Source: a virus
DNA length: 52,860 nucleotides
Virus record (IMG/VR): IMGVR_UViG_3300044984_001420
Location: 1-52,860 of that record
Strand: one strand, 5' to 3'
A program made the translations under genes and the position numbers. This document shows, piece by piece, positions 38,500-46,135 of this stretch (position 1 is its first letter; the number at the start of each line of letters is the position of its first letter). A model generated the notes under the pieces. That model saw nothing but the letters and a program-made list of their open reading frames with translations. It was not told where the DNA came from and searched no databases.

Positions 38500-38701
38500 C
38501 CGGTCGGAACAATACCTTTTTCAGTATAGTTGTGCCCGACAAAAGTCGCATTGAAGCACTGACAAAAGTCGCATAGACGGGGCATAAACCCTGTTTATGT
38601 GCGCTATCGTATCCCTTAAATACGTTTAAGCACACAAACATTCTTATGTGACCATGTAATCTACATTTAAGGTTTACGATTTACATGGAAGAGGGGCATG
38701 A
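38500..38701 (+). other. Non-coding repeat-rich spacer with alternative hairpins
   Basis: No gene seen. GACAAAAGTCGCAT occurs at 38538-38551 and 38561-38574 (23-bp period). CATAAAC (38583-38589) can pair with GTTTATG (38593-38599), but GTTTATGTGC (38593-38602) can instead pair, with one mismatch, with GCACACAAAC (38630-38639), enclosing CTTAAA/TTTAAG (38615-38620, 38625-38630). CCATGTAA/TTACATGG (38652-38659, 38681-38688) follows just before the next gene. A/T-rich. Possible attenuator, protein-binding or origin region between fibre and glycan genes. Confidence 0.6.
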
Positions 38702-39379
38702 ATGAGGATTGCACTTGTCACGGCTTGTTTCGGTTCGTATGATCCGATTCGGGCTTTGCCTGCTGATCATGGTTTCGATGACGCGGTACTTGTGACTAAT
38801 GACCGATCTTTCGCAACAGATACGGTATCGCGTATCGGGTGGCGGGTTCATCTGGAGAGTCCTAAGGAGTCGCCAAGGTTGGCGGCTAAGCGACCGAAGA
38901 TGATGCCGTGGCTTTATACGGATTGTGATGCGGCGGTGTGGTTGGATGCTTCGTTTGAGATTATTGGGGTGGGCTTTCGTAATTGGGTTGAGGATCATTT
39001 GACCCGAAATGATTTCGTGGTGTGGGCTCACCCGGAGGGGAGGATTTGTATCCGTCAGGAGGCTGATGTGTGTTGGGACTTCCCGAAGTACAAGGGCCAG
39101 CCTATCCGGGAGCAGGTAAATGCTTACGGGCTTGAAGGATTCCCGGGGTTTTGGGGGCTTTTTGCGGCGGGAACTGTCGGGTACAGGTTTACTGACGAGG
39201 CTAAGCGTTTCGGGGCTCTGTGGCACGCTGAGAACGTTAAATGGAGTGTTCAGGATCAAATCTCCTTGCCGTATCTTTTGTGGCGTGAGGGTAAGCCTTT
39301 CGGTTTGTGGGCTGGCAATGAGTACGCGAATCCGTATGTTCGAGTCCGGTGGGATCAGCGGCCTAATAATGCGTTGTGA
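38702..39379 (+). CDS. Glycosyltransferase-like protein (TOD1/DUF616 type)
   Basis: 225 aa, RBS AGAGGGG. IALVTACFGSYDPIRALPAD at the start, VTNDR, then KMMPWLYTDCDAAVWLDASF (D82) as in the DUF616/TOD1-MUCI70 glycosyltransferase-like family, in which WLDAS is the DxD equivalent. The C-terminal half has aromatic-rich FPGFWGLFAAGTVGYRFTDE. Donor and acceptor unknown. Its 3' end overlaps the antisense epimerase gene by 25 nt. Confidence 0.7.
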   Translation: MRIALVTACFGSYDPIRALPADHGFDDAVLVTNDRSFATDTVSRIGWRVHLESPKESPRLAAKRPKMMPWLYTDCDAAVWLDASFEIIGVGFRNWVEDHLTRNDFVVWAHPEGRICIRQEADVCWDFPKYKGQPIREQVNAYGLEGFPGFWGLFAAGTVGYRFTDEAKRFGALWHAENVKWSVQDQISLPYLLWREGKPFGLWAGNEYANPYVRVRWDQRPNNAL

Positions 39380-40041
39380 ATGTGTTCGTGTAGCCTGATT
39401 TTTGGTTCCCATTCGGGCAGTCGTTCTAAAGGGTAGACAAGTTCGGCGTCAGGGTATCCGACGAACTCAGGGACTTTTAAGCCGTATCTGGCGGCTATAT
39501 CTAATGGGCTGGATGATTTACCCCACCCCGCCATGTAGACACCTCTGGGACTGTCTAATGCAACCAAACAGGCGGCTGCCACATCTTTCACATGAATGAA
39601 GTCTCGTGGTTCTTTCGATAGCCCGATTAAGGGTTCCCCTGTTTTAATGGACTGAATTATTTGGGGGATGATTCCTCTACCCACCCGTGCTCCGTCACCA
39701 TAAATTGAGTAGGGAATGATGTGGACTGCGCTGAACATTCTTGTCTGCCGCTCTTTTAATTTTGTGTAAAGCACTTCACGACAGTTGCCTTCGGAGATTT
39801 GCCACCATGAACCGACAATAACAATTCTCTGTAATTTTGATTCTGTCAGATATTTCTGGATTTCTTGGTTAAATTCTTCGAATTGAATTACTGTACTATC
39901 GTCACGATAATTGGGTGCTGCCGCATGAATGAGTCCGGTTAATTCAATATCTGGCATTGTTCGCCCAATCGGGTAGGCATCCGGGATGAGATCCATTAAG
40001 GCTTGCCCTAGATGTCCTGATGCACCCGTTACCCCGATCAT
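39355..40041 (-). CDS. NAD-dependent epimerase/dehydratase (SDR)
   Basis: 228 aa. Nucleotide-binding GVTGASGHLGQALMDL (GxxGxxG at 4-10), then LIHAAAPNYRD, RIVIVGSWWQISEGN in place of the usual SxxxxY region, HIIPYSIYGDGARVGRG, FIHVKDVAAACLVAL. The YxxxK pair is represented by VLYTKLKE, so catalysis seems possible. Extended SDRs convert nucleotide sugars such as dTDP- or GDP-sugars. Last gene of the three-gene - strand group, overlapping the previous one by ATGA. Confidence 0.8.
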   Translation of the reverse strand: MIGVTGASGHLGQALMDLIPDAYPIGRTMPDIELTGLIHAAAPNYRDDSTVIQFEEFNQEIQKYLTESKLQRIVIVGSWWQISEGNCREVLYTKLKERQTRMFSAVHIIPYSIYGDGARVGRGIIPQIIQSIKTGEPLIGLSKEPRDFIHVKDVAAACLVALDSPRGVYMAGWGKSSSPLDIAARYGLKVPEFVGYPDAELVYPLERLPEWEPKIRLHEHIHNALLGR

Positions 40042-40757
40042 TGCAGGGACTCAATAAAGCGATAAGACTCTTCATGACAATCATGGAGGGTTGCTGGATC
40101 TGTTTCTCGGAGCAGACGGGTGAGGCTTTTTCTTTCGTCTTGCAGGTCGTCTAGGTGGCAAAGTATTTCAGGTGTGTAGGCCATAAGTTCAGGGTGTGCA
40201 GCGACCGTGGCGTAGTTGATTAACACGTTAGGTCCGACCCCTGATTCAAAGGCTTGCGGGGATAAGTGACGCATAAGCGACCATGATTCAACAAGGGCAT
40301 CTCGGCGTATGAGTGCCGTCACGGGGCTGACGGAGAGGATTCCTTGACGCACGGCTTGCGGTATTGGAATGTCAGGTGTCCACGAGTTGTAAACAGGTTG
40401 GCCTGTCCATGCAAAGGTTGACCCGCATTGTGACACCAAAGTGGTATCGCTTGCGATACTCAGGAGTCGTTCGCAACATTCGGGTTCAAGCCAATCATCA
40501 TCAAAAACATATTTGATCCAATCCCCTTTGGATGCCATGAAACCAAGCATCCAGTTCCATGTGATGTTGACTTTTTTATCCGACCTAAGATAAGTGATGC
40601 GCTCGTCCGTTAATGAAAGAACATATTCCATTGTTCCATCATTCGAGTTATTATCGGACACGATTATTTCAACGGGCACGGTCTGTTGAAGGCATGAATG
40701 TAAGGCTCTTTTAAATGCTTCACCCCTGTTATGAGTGGGGATTATGCAAGAGATCAT
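40038..40757 (-). CDS. GT2-family glycosyltransferase
   Basis: 239 aa from the ATG at 40757, which overlaps the stop of the upstream gene (ATGA); a longer reading begins at 40784. ISCIIPTHNRGEAFKRALHS, VEIIVSDNNSNDGT (UDP-sugar site) and YVFDDDWLEPECCE (D86-D88 as DxD) define a GT-A inverting family 2 enzyme. No membrane segment. Probably transfers a sugar to a glycan or virion protein. Confidence 0.88.
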   Translation of the reverse strand: MISCIIPTHNRGEAFKRALHSCLQQTVPVEIIVSDNNSNDGTMEYVLSLTDERITYLRSDKKVNITWNWMLGFMASKGDWIKYVFDDDWLEPECCERLLSIASDTTLVSQCGSTFAWTGQPVYNSWTPDIPIPQAVRQGILSVSPVTALIRRDALVESWSLMRHLSPQAFESGVGPNVLINYATVAAHPELMAYTPEILCHLDDLQDERKSLTRLLRETDPATLHDCHEESYRFIESLQ

Positions 40758-41398
40758 TTCATGCTCTTTACGATTTCGGCCCAATGTTGCTCATCTACGC
40801 CGTTGCTGATGTTGTGATCTGCGAGGTTGTAATAATAGTCGCTGCGTCCGGTGGGTATAAAACGTGCTTTTTGTTTTGCACACCCAATCCAGAAAACCCA
40901 ATCCTCAAAGATCATATCCTCAAACTTATTGTTTTCCCACAATGTTTTTCTAAATGGGGAGCCAGAAAAGATCAAATTGTGTTCCGACTCAAGAATCGTC
41001 TCGTGAGTAAAGGATGTTGGTAGCAGGCTTTGTGTTTGTCCGTCCCTGTCCAGCGTTATACCGAACATAATTACATCTGCCTCAGTTGACAAATCGTTGA
41101 AGGCGTGAGGGTAGATGCGGTCGTCGGCATCCATTTTGCAGATCCATTCCGTTTTACATTCAGCAATTGCTTCATTAACGAGAACTTGAGGGTGATGCTT
41201 CCAAGTCGTGTCGGATTGAATGACCGTTCCCTCTATGTTGAGTTTGCTTGTCGCTTCGGCTATGTGATCATCGAGACGGTCTGTAACAATGCAATAAAAG
41301 TCGGGTGCGGTTTCGAGTTGGGATACCGATTGCGCCCAATTGGGTAAAAAGGCGCGATAAGTGTCCCCGTGAGCCACTGTCACGATTCCGACGTTCAT
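40754..41398 (-). CDS. GT2-like glycosyltransferase
   Basis: 214 aa. VGIVTVAHGDTYRAFLPNWA, VLVNEAIAECKTEWICKMDADDR (D90-A-D92 metal site), then SGSPFRKTLWENNKFEDMIF and EDWVFWIGCAKQ; the acceptor region has the ED of the GT2 general base. First gene of the - strand group. The sequence before its ATG, AATACT then 6 nt, nearly repeats the leaderless geometry seen elsewhere. Confidence 0.8.
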   Translation of the reverse strand: MNVGIVTVAHGDTYRAFLPNWAQSVSQLETAPDFYCIVTDRLDDHIAEATSKLNIEGTVIQSDTTWKHHPQVLVNEAIAECKTEWICKMDADDRIYPHAFNDLSTEADVIMFGITLDRDGQTQSLLPTSFTHETILESEHNLIFSGSPFRKTLWENNKFEDMIFEDWVFWIGCAKQKARFIPTGRSDYYYNLADHNISNGVDEQHWAEIVKSMK

Positions 41399-41440
41399 AA
41401 GGGTAGTATTTCACGGAAGCCAACTTTTTAGGGGATCTGC

Positions 41441-42493
41441 GTGCCAAGTGCCGGTTTTATTTCCACGGATTTTGCTACCACTGTGGATCCACCTGTCCCA
41501 AATGGGTGTACTTGGTATCGAATGGTGCTGCCTTCCCGTCAATTGAGTGCTTTGGGGTGGGATATCGCAGTTGGTTTGCCTCGCGTCCATCCCGAGAAGG
41601 GTTTTGGTGTTGCTCATGAGGATGGAGCCTTTTTTGGTTGGGATGTTAATGTTTTTAAGTTACTGATGCACGAGTCAACATCCGAGATTTTTAAAATCAT
41701 GCAGCAAAATGGAGATAAAATTATTGTTGACGTGGATGATTTTCATTTTGGTATTCATGAAGAAAATATTGCTGCAAGCAAAACGCACCCTAATTTGAAC
41801 ACGGAAAACAACCGCATGTTTTTTGAAATGGGTATCAGGCAAGCCAACACTGTCACGGTGTCCACCCAATTTTTGGCTAATTTTTATGAGAGACGTTGTC
41901 GAGATGTCCGTATCGTGCGTAACGCTGTTGATGTCGAGCGCTTCACAATACAACCTCAACCTGAAACCCCTATTTTTGGTTGGGTAGGCGGGACCATGTG
42001 GCGCTCAGGTGACATAGAATTATTGTCACAGTGGCTTCCTAGTTTCGTGGAAGATTTTGATGTGCAAGTTCACCACTCAGGTCACATACCAAATGATTCT
42101 CGACATTTTGCTGTCCGCGCTGGGTTAAAAAAAGTAACCACTGTGCTTATGAGTCCCGTTCCTGACTACCCCAAATTATTGAATCATTTTCATGTCGGGC
42201 TTGTGCCTTTGACAAGAAATCTTTTTAATGAGGCTAAAAGTAATCTTAAAGGGCTTGAATATGCTGCAGCAGGGATTCCCTTTATTGCTACTCCCACGGA
42301 GGAATACAGGCTTCTTCATGAGGCAGGGGTTGGAAGGTTGGCTACTTCTCCTGACGAATGGCGGGATCATGCCATTGCTTTATTGGATCCTGCGATACGA
42401 CAATTTGAGGCTAAAAAAAATTGGGAGATTGTTAATGCTGAATTTAATATGGCTACGAAAGGAAACGAATGGGCTTCCGCACTACTTGGTTAG
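41441..42493 (+). CDS. GT4-like (GT-B) glycosyltransferase
   Basis: 350 aa, GTG start, divergent from the - strand group across 42 bp. YRMVLPSRQLSALGWDIAVG, IIVDVDDFHFGIHEENIAAS, ANTVTVSTQFLANFYERRCR and VRIVRNAVDVERF (the NGVD-type GT-B segment), FGWVGGTMWRSGDIELLSQW, then FNEAKSNLKGLEYAAAGIPF with the E-x7-E donor-binding pattern (EAKSNLKGLE). Retaining transferase of family 4 by pattern. No RBS evident upstream; TAGGGG lies 12 nt before the start. Confidence 0.85.
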   Translation: MPSAGFISTDFATTVDPPVPNGCTWYRMVLPSRQLSALGWDIAVGLPRVHPEKGFGVAHEDGAFFGWDVNVFKLLMHESTSEIFKIMQQNGDKIIVDVDDFHFGIHEENIAASKTHPNLNTENNRMFFEMGIRQANTVTVSTQFLANFYERRCRDVRIVRNAVDVERFTIQPQPETPIFGWVGGTMWRSGDIELLSQWLPSFVEDFDVQVHHSGHIPNDSRHFAVRAGLKKVTTVLMSPVPDYPKLLNHFHVGLVPLTRNLFNEAKSNLKGLEYAAAGIPFIATPTEEYRLLHEAGVGRLATSPDEWRDHAIALLDPAIRQFEAKKNWEIVNAEFNMATKGNEWASALLG

Positions 42494-43074
42494 AGCATGA
42501 GGGTTTCTTGTCTGTTCACACTGAAGATTTTCTTCATGCCATTGATCGTATAATTCCAGAAAAACCGATTGATATTTTACTTCTTGGGGTTGGCAACGGT
42601 GGAGACATAGAGGTTTGGAAAAAAACATTGCCTGAAGGTTCTAGCGTTACGGCTGTAGACGATAAGGCTTTAACTTCTGACCTTAATCTTCAAGTTATTG
42701 TTGCTGATTTAAACAATAAAAGCCTGATGCGAAGTTTTCTTTTTGGATCTTGGTTTCATGTGATCATTGATGCTACTGGAACTTTCATGCCTCATGTTTG
42801 GCCGTTTCTCCGAGCGGGGGGAGTTTTCGTCGTAGAGAACTATCAACACGATATTTTAACGAAACTAGTTCGCGACCTTGCAGAAGATAATGACTCTGTT
42901 TTACCCACGGAAGAAATAATGTTTATGTCTGTCTTTCCTAATGTCGTTAGTCTTGAGAAAAGAAATCCTAGAGTTGTTCCTTACCTCGCAATTATTACAG
43001 GTAAGAATGATCCCGTTGTTAAAGAAAAAATTTATCAGGAACAAGGAGCAAAAAGAGTGGTTGTCCAATCATAA
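42469..43074 (+). CDS. SAM-dependent methyltransferase (class I)
   Basis: 201 aa, overlapping the GT4 gene by 25 nt. Motif I IDILLLGVGNGGDIEVWKKT, an acidic end of strand 2 (VTAVDDKA), IVADLNN, FHVIIDATGTFMPHVWPFLR and AGGVFVVENYQHD represent the Rossmann methyltransferase series. Similar enzymes methylate sugars (for example O-methylation caps) in glycan clusters, and its place in the cassette supports that over a DNA methyltransferase; no DPPY/PC motif is present. Confidence 0.8.
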   Translation: MGFRTTWLEHEGFLSVHTEDFLHAIDRIIPEKPIDILLLGVGNGGDIEVWKKTLPEGSSVTAVDDKALTSDLNLQVIVADLNNKSLMRSFLFGSWFHVIIDATGTFMPHVWPFLRAGGVFVVENYQHDILTKLVRDLAEDNDSVLPTEEIMFMSVFPNVVSLEKRNPRVVPYLAIITGKNDPVVKEKIYQEQGAKRVVVQS

Positions 43075-43176
43075 ACTACCCTTTAGTCATCTGGAGGTGG
43101 CAAAATAGGGGTACTTGACTTGCAATTATGGCAACTCAAGGGGCTTTGCTTCCCATCCCTACTTCGAAAGTAAATT

Positions 43177-43536
43177 ATGCCGATTCAAGACATCTTGGCT
43201 TTTGCCGTTGGAGGCATCGCCATCCTTACTTTTATGGGTCTTGTTCATAAAATGTTTTTAAACAAAATTTTTGTAGAGTTCAGAGAAGCGCTTTTATGGT
43301 TCCGTAAGTTTCAAAGGGATTGGGACGGCGAGGATGCAAGCCCCGGGAGAGACTCCGTACCGGGGGTTATGGAGCGCCTCAACAGGATTGATGGGGAGTT
43401 AAAGCGCAACGGTGGCTCGACCTTGAAGGATAAAGTTTTTGAGACATGGGAAAAAGTTGAGAATCTTGATGAACGGGTTGATTCAATAGAGGCAACGCAA
43501 TTGGCGATACAAAAGTCTATTCAAAAGGATAAATAG
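43177..43536 (+). CDS. Membrane-anchored coiled-coil protein (lysis cassette)
   Basis: 119 aa. One N-terminal transmembrane helix (about 5-28, ILAFAVGGIAILTFMGLVHK), then FRKFQRDWDGEDASPGRDSV, GVMERLNRIDGELKRNGGST and a coiled coil to the end. This arrangement is common in actinophage lysis regions, where it may be a second holin/antiholin or spanin-like helper. The 100-nt gap before it holds TTGACT (43115-43120) but no clear -10. Confidence 0.7.
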   Translation: MPIQDILAFAVGGIAILTFMGLVHKMFLNKIFVEFREALLWFRKFQRDWDGEDASPGRDSVPGVMERLNRIDGELKRNGGSTLKDKVFETWEKVENLDERVDSIEATQLAIQKSIQKDK

Positions 43537-43540
43537 GGGT

Positions 43541-43552
43541 TAGACTCCAACA
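43541..43552 (+). promoter_or_regulatory. Leaderless-type promoter of the 43553 gene
   Basis: TAGACT (43541-43546), 6 nt (CCAACA), ATG 43553. AGGGG further upstream is too far (about 10 nt or more) to be the natural RBS for this start. Confidence 0.55.
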
Positions 43553-43867
43553 ATGGATAAAAAACCGTTAGTAAAAAAGACTGTCGCTGCAGACCCCGTT
43601 CCAACGGTTCGACGCTCAATTTTGTCGCTGGAATTGAAGCATCCTTTGGCTCAAGGAGATATTGGTGGTCAGGTGCATAAAGCACAGGATGCACTTTCAA
43701 AACTTGGCTTCGATGATTTTAAAGTCAATGGACGTTTCGGCTCAGTAATGAGTAAGGCAGTTCGTCGTTTTCAGGAATCACGAGGTTTAAGAATCACGGG
43801 AGAAATTGATTCCCGGACGTGGGAGTCTTTGTTTCAACCCGATTCAAAAACAAAAATAAAGGAGTAA
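43553..43867 (+). CDS. Free-standing peptidoglycan-binding protein
   Basis: 104 aa. Residues about 30-100 are a PG_binding_1 domain: GQVHKAQDALSKLGF, FKVNGRFGSVMSKAVRRFQE, RGLRITGEIDSRTWESLF. N-terminus is basic (KKPLVKKTVA). The amidase two genes downstream lacks an evident wall-binding domain, so this protein could be its separate targeting subunit, or a wall-binding virion part. Confidence 0.8.
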   Translation: MDKKPLVKKTVAADPVPTVRRSILSLELKHPLAQGDIGGQVHKAQDALSKLGFDDFKVNGRFGSVMSKAVRRFQESRGLRITGEIDSRTWESLFQPDSKTKIKE

Positions 43868-43869
43868 TT

Positions 43870-44073
43870 ATGCCCGCAATTCCTGCTGTTTGGAGAAAAT
43901 GGCTTTACGTCGTTGGTATTGCTTTTGTTCCCGTTACTCAGGCTTTTGGTTGGATTGATGACAATAAAGCCATTGCTATAACCGGCCTTGTCTATGCCGT
44001 ATTTATGGGGGGATTGGCTGCCGCTAATGTGCAGACGGTTCCCGTTGATCAGTTTCAGGAGGCCGCAGAGTGA
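43870..44073 (+). CDS. Holin
   Basis: 67 aa from ATG 43870 behind GGAG. Two transmembrane helices (WLYVVGIAFVPVTQAFGWI and AIAITGLVYAVFMGGLAAAN) with the short loop DDNK, preceded by KW and followed by an acidic tail; this is the usual two-span actinophage holin. It forms the lesion that releases the amidase. Overlaps the amidase start (GTGA). Confidence 0.82.
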   Translation: MPAIPAVWRKWLYVVGIAFVPVTQAFGWIDDNKAIAITGLVYAVFMGGLAAANVQTVPVDQFQEAAE

Positions 44074-44723
44074 AGGTTTCACCACAGCGTCTTGAAAATC
44101 ATTTGAAGAAATGGAAAATTGATTACAATTTGGTGAAGGGCTGGGATTCCCCGAGCATTGATCCTTACAAGGGAAACAGTGTTTTTTCTGGGGTTTTGTT
44201 GCATCATACTGCCGGGACCAACAGCGAGCATTACATTTGTTTCACGAATCCTTATGCTCCCGTTCGGGCGGCACACTTCCTCGTGAATCGTGATGGTTCT
44301 GTTTCAGTGTGTTCGGGTTCTGGTGCTTATCATGCTGGGCTCGGTGGTCCTTGGACTTTTACTAAAACGGTGACCGTGCCGAAGGATCAAGGGAACTCGC
44401 GTCTTTACGGTATTGAGATTGAATCTTTGGGCACCAGTGCCACGATCAGTGGAACGCAAAAGGGAATGACTTTAGAGCAAGTTATATCTACCGCTACCTT
44501 GTCGGTGGCCTTGCTTGATGCAATGGTCAAAGGTCCGTTGATGTTGGGCGTCGAGCGGGTAATTCGTCACCGCGATTGGACCACGAGGAAGCCCGACGTT
44601 AAACAAGATTTGGACTGGTGGCGACAGGTCATAAATTTGGCTCGCAAGGCCAAGGGTGATCCGGCTTTAACTCGGACGTTGATCACGGAATATGTAAATC
44701 GATACCCCAAGGGAAAAATTTAA
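44070..44723 (+). CDS. N-acetylmuramoyl-L-alanine amidase (endolysin)
   Basis: 217 aa, GTG start. Amidase_2 fold: VLLHHTAGT (H45 first Zn ligand), AAHFLVNRDGSVSVCS, GAYHAG, YGIEIES (E116), and VIRHRDWTTRKPDVKQD (H167 second ligand, D176 third). Cleaves the amide bond between N-acetylmuramic acid and the stem peptide. The last 30 residues are helical and basic and do not resemble a known binding domain. Ends the lysis cassette directly before a terminator. Confidence 0.92.
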   Translation: MKVSPQRLENHLKKWKIDYNLVKGWDSPSIDPYKGNSVFSGVLLHHTAGTNSEHYICFTNPYAPVRAAHFLVNRDGSVSVCSGSGAYHAGLGGPWTFTKTVTVPKDQGNSRLYGIEIESLGTSATISGTQKGMTLEQVISTATLSVALLDAMVKGPLMLGVERVIRHRDWTTRKPDVKQDLDWWRQVINLARKAKGDPALTRTLITEYVNRYPKGKI

Positions 44724-44739
44724 TCTCAAGAGACGAAAT

Positions 44740-44763
44740 CCCCCTCACGGGGGTTTTTGTTTT
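44740..44763 (+). terminator. Rho-independent terminator after the lysis genes
   Basis: CCCCC (44740-44744), loop TCAC, GGGGG (44749-44753), then TTTTTGTTTTT. Ends the late transcript. Confidence 0.92.
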
Positions 44764-44768
44764 TGGGG

Positions 44769-44808
44769 GCGGAGGAGCGCCGTAAGACCCCAAACAACGC
44801 TCCTCCGC
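44769..44808. repeat. Perfect 11-bp inverted repeat next to the terminator
   Basis: GCGGAGGAGCG (44769-44779) and CGCTCCTCCGC (44798-44808) with an 18-nt loop. No T-run on either side. May be a second transcription stop, an RNA stability or protein-binding element at the border between late genes and the replication arm. Apart from this and the promoter, 44809-44940 shows nothing. Confidence 0.75.
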
Positions 44809-44877
44809 GTGGCATCGGAGACTCTAGGGGAGAGGATGAGTCATCGACGATGTTACAGATATTGTGTCATAACTTGG

Positions 44878-44913
44878 ACCCCCTCAACACAGGACTAAAG
44901 GGGGGTGTATGAT
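44878..44913 (+). promoter_or_regulatory. Promoter P7 of the replication arm
   Basis: ACCCCC...ACTAAA then GGGGGGTG and TATGAT (44908-44913), resembling P1 in its C-run/ACTAA/G-run layout. RBS AAGGAGAGG precedes ATG 44943. Confidence 0.6.
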
Positions 44914-44942
44914 TCATACAACCCCAAGCAAGGAGAGGCGCA

Positions 44943-45500
44943 ATGAGCGAAAATATTAATGACTACGATGATGACGGTGAAACAGTAGTAAGAGACATGC
45001 TGCGTTTCACAGTTAAAGATGACGCGGAAGCGTCATGGGCCATGAGAAAACTCCTCAACATAAAATCGAAAATGTTGGAAAACGAGGAGATGGCAAAAGC
45101 CGAGCGAGCAAGAATTGACAATTGGTTGGTTCGAGTTAACGGCAGATTTGAAACAGAGGTTTCATATTTCGAGGCCATACTCACGCAATATGCTCGGACG
45201 CAAAGACAAAATGAAGGTCGTAAAACCATTGATACTCCTTACGGAACTGTCAAGTCGCGAGCAACACACTCAAAATTCAAGGTAGAGAACGTAGAAGAAT
45301 TTCTACAGTGGGCTAGTATCAACGCCCCAGAACTGGTCAACATCAAAACAAGCCCGAACCTTGCGGCTTTGAAAGATTTTGCCAGCATAGAAGAAACACA
45401 AACCCTCGGATCAGTAGCCATGACAATTGATGGGGAAATTATTCCCGGTGTCATTGTGGATCCGGCTGACATCAATTTCACTGTGGAGGTGGCATCATGA
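44943..45500 (+). CDS. Gam-like / Gp157-type host-nuclease inhibitor
   Basis: 185 aa. Long central helix region (LLNIKSKMLENEEMAKAERA, RIDNWLVRVNGRFETEVSYF) followed by GRKTIDTPYGTVKSRATHSK and VENVEEFLQWAS, the order of Mu Gam/Gp157-type proteins, which bind dsDNA ends and protect them from RecBCD/AddAB. The following gene encodes an annealing protein, the usual company. Confidence 0.7.
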   Translation: MSENINDYDDDGETVVRDMLRFTVKDDAEASWAMRKLLNIKSKMLENEEMAKAERARIDNWLVRVNGRFETEVSYFEAILTQYARTQRQNEGRKTIDTPYGTVKSRATHSKFKVENVEEFLQWASINAPELVNIKTSPNLAALKDFASIEETQTLGSVAMTIDGEIIPGVIVDPADINFTVEVAS

Positions 45501-46135
45501 GTTTGACTCAAGAACAAGTAAAAGAATTACTCAAGCCAATTGACCCTGCCCGGGTAAGTAAGGACGGGAAAGGCTTTTCGCACGTTGAAGCGTGGGATAT
45601 CCGCCGGACCATGAATCAGATTTTTGGGTTCGGTAACTGGTCGTCTGATGTTCATCGCATGGAACTCGTTGCTGAGCGCGAGGTTCAAAGCAAAGATGGA
45701 AAGACACGATGGAACGTGATTTATCGTGCTCAATGCTCTTTGCGTATTGGCGAGATATTTGGCGACACTTCCTCGTATACGGAGTGGGCGGCTGGAGATG
45801 CCACCAACCCAACTCTTGCCGATGCTCATGATCAGGCAATTAAGACAGCCGAATCACAGGCGTTCAAGCGTTGCGCTGTGAACCTTGGCGATCAATTTGG
45901 TTTATCTCTGTACAAGAACGGATCGACTGTTGCATCGGTTGGCGAGATTGTTGGTCAGGAACATGAGCATGCTGCCAATGTAGCCACTTGGGTTACGGAT
46001 TTGCTGAACGCTGAAACCGAAGAGGCTTTGGCTGAGGTGGTGTCCCAGATCCGTGGTGCAGATATTTCCTCGCGTGATCGCGCAATCTTGACGCAAGGAT
46101 ACAAGAGGGCTCAAGCACGAGTTAATCCTTCATGA
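45497..46135 (+). CDS. Rad52-family single-strand annealing protein
   Basis: 212 aa. LLKPIDPARVSKDGKGFSHV, WDIRRTMNQIFGFGNWSSDV, TEWAAGDATNPTLADAHDQA and KTAESQAFKRCAVNLGDQFG are the characteristic Rad52/Rad22 N-terminal blocks. These rings anneal complementary ssDNA during phage recombination. The C-terminal about 50 residues are helical (TDLLNAETEEALAEVVSQI). Coupled to the Gam-like gene by ATGA and to the initiator gene after it. Confidence 0.88.
   Translation: MSLTQEQVKELLKPIDPARVSKDGKGFSHVEAWDIRRTMNQIFGFGNWSSDVHRMELVAEREVQSKDGKTRWNVIYRAQCSLRIGEIFGDTSSYTEWAAGDATNPTLADAHDQAIKTAESQAFKRCAVNLGDQFGLSLYKNGSTVASVGEIVGQEHEHAANVATWVTDLLNAETEEALAEVVSQIRGADISSRDRAILTQGYKRAQARVNPS

Noticed and set aside
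38538-38574. Possible CRISPR from the repeated GACAAAAGTCGCAT
   Set aside because: Only two copies, 9-nt spacer, no third repeat and no cas1/cas2; the Cas4-like gene is of the stand-alone phage type.
43115-43176. TTGACT as -35 of a lysis promoter
   Set aside because: No -10-like hexamer at 16-19 nt spacing.
43128-43250. Short frame starting at ATG 43128 (about 40 aa)
   Set aside because: No RBS or fitting promoter, and it overlaps the next, well-supported membrane protein gene for most of its length.
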